Assembly: GCA_001311585.1 (NCBI GenBank)
Contig: BBBN01000069.1
Coordinates: forward strand, 1-7,804
Source of the DNA: Thermus sp. JCM 17653
GTDB lineage: Bacteria; Deinococcota; Deinococci; Deinococcales; Thermaceae
Reading direction: 5' to 3'
Length of the DNA: 7,804 bases
This document shows, one piece after another, positions 6,793 to 7,804 of this stretch. Both the position numbers and the translations under genes were made by a program. The notes under the pieces are model-generated. The model was not told the origin of the DNA, made no database searches, and saw only the letters and a list, made by a program, of their open reading frames with translations. The first letter of the stretch is position 1; each line of letters begins with the position of its first letter.

Positions 6793-7804
6793 ATGAACCC
6801 CGTGGCTTCATCCGGGAGAAGCGGGATGGCCTTAAGCACCGCCGGGAGGACCTCGAGGCCTTCCTCCTCGGCTACCTAAGGGACGAGGTGCCGGACTACC
6901 AGGTTTCCGCCTGGCTCATGGCGGCCTTCCTTCGGGGCCTGGACCGGGAGGAGACCCTCTGGCTTACCGAGACCATGGCCCGCTCGGGGAGGGTTTTGGA
7001 CCTCTCCGGCCTGCCGCACCCCGTGGACAAGCACTCCTCGGGGGGCGTGGGGGACAAGGTGAGCCTGGTGGTGGGGCCCATCCTCGCCGCCAGCGGGTGC
7101 ACCTTCGCCAAGATGTCGGGCCGGGGCCTGGCCCACACCGGGGGGACCATAGACAAGCTGGAGTCCGTGCCGGGGTGGCGAGGGAGATGACGGAGGCGGA
7201 GTTTCTGGAGAGGGCCCGGAGGGTGGGCCTCGTCATCGCTGCCCAAAGCCCGGACCTCGCCCCCTTGGACGGGAAGCTTTACGCCCTCCGCGACGTGACC
7301 GCTACGGTGGAGAGCGTGCCTTTGATCGCCAGCTCCATCATGAGCAAAAAGCTCGCCGCCGGGGCGCGGAGCATCGTCTTGGACGTGAAGGTGGGCCGGG
7401 GGGCCTTCATGAAGACCTTGGGGGAGGCGAGGCTTCTTGCTAAGACCATGGTGGAGATCGGCCTGGGGGCGGGAAGGCGGGTCAGGGCCCTCCTCACCTC
7501 CATGGAGGCCCCCCTGGGGCGGGCGGTGGGGAACGCCATAGAGGTGCGGGAGGCCATAGAGACCCTAAAGGGGAAGGGCCCTGGGGACCTCCTGGAGGTG
7601 GCCCTGGCCCTGGCGGAGGAGGCCTTGAAGCTCGAGGGCCTGGACCCCGCCCGCGCCCGGAAGGCCCTGGAGGGCGGGGCGGCTTTGGAGAAGTTCCGCG
7701 CCTTCCTCGAGGCCCAGGGGACCCCAGGGCGGTGGAGGACTTCTCCCTTTTGCCCCTCGCCCAGGAGCTACCCCTCCTCGCCGAGCGGGAGGGCGTGGTG
7801 CGGG
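6793..7804 (+). CDS. pdp: Pyrimidine-nucleoside (thymidine) phosphorylase, 3' end cut by window edge, three frameshifts
   Basis: The enzyme (also called DeoA/Pdp) cleaves thymidine, uridine or deoxyuridine with phosphate to the base and (deoxy)ribose-1-phosphate in nucleoside salvage. About 338 residues lie in the window of the roughly 420-430 usual. It begins [13 protein letters not shown]; one base is missing at 6805-6808 (GGCTTCATC). Then follow [15 protein letters not shown], the phosphate-binding [10 protein letters not shown], the family signature [17 protein letters not shown], and the substrate-site [11 protein letters not shown] and [14 protein letters not shown] second break at 7181-7184 (CGAGGGAG) is repaired to WRGEMTEAEF, and a third at 7716-7720 (CAGGGGACC) to [18 protein letters not shown]. 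The frame is open at the window end. The ATG at 6793 lies just after a -10-like TAGCAT and lacks a ribosome site. The family is certain; pdp versus deoA cannot be settled here. Confidence 0.96.

Overview
The window is from a very GC-rich bacterial chromosome, almost certainly genus Thermus. Evidence is the extreme G/C bias at third codon positions, the close fit of PanC, Fba and thymidine phosphorylase to Thermus proteins I know, very tight gene packing, and several starts that look leaderless. I cannot name the species.

Layout. On the + strand at the left lies a compact operon: the C-terminal two thirds of the Obg GTPase (cut by the window edge), nadD, the HD-domain gene yqeK, an LCP-family (LytR-CpsA-Psr) cell-envelope protein, and rsfS. 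Spacings are zero or overlapping. The cluster joins ribosome maturation (Obg, RsfS), NAD synthesis (NadD) and nucleotide clean-up (YqeK). A small predicted membrane protein lies on the - strand, with its 3' end overlapping the end of rsfS. It diverges from panC, and both GTG starts flank one palindromic -10-like element, AGTATACT. panC overlaps the start of pilT by ATGA; PilT is the type IV pilus retraction ATPase. A hairpin follows pilT, then a TATAAT box and a Shine-Dalgarno site lead into fba (class II fructose-bisphosphate aldolase). Last comes pdp (pyrimidine-nucleoside phosphorylase), running off the right edge.

The dominant oddity is technical. Six of the nine recognisable genes (obg, nadD, LCP, pilT, fba, pdp) are broken by 11 apparent frameshifts, and the small membrane gene probably by two more. 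Every one is repaired by adding back a single base, always next to or inside a short run of identical bases. The restored proteins regain expected lengths and catalytic residues; for example, Fba recovers its zinc ligand His178. This pattern fits uncorrected sequencing deletions, not gene decay or programmed frameshifting. I therefore annotate the genes as full CDSs across the shifts and give the approximate site of each.

I see no CRISPR, IS element, tRNA, rRNA, defence system or other mobile element. Nothing here looks like a wholly new system. The most interesting biology is the symmetric divergent promoter between the small membrane gene and panC.
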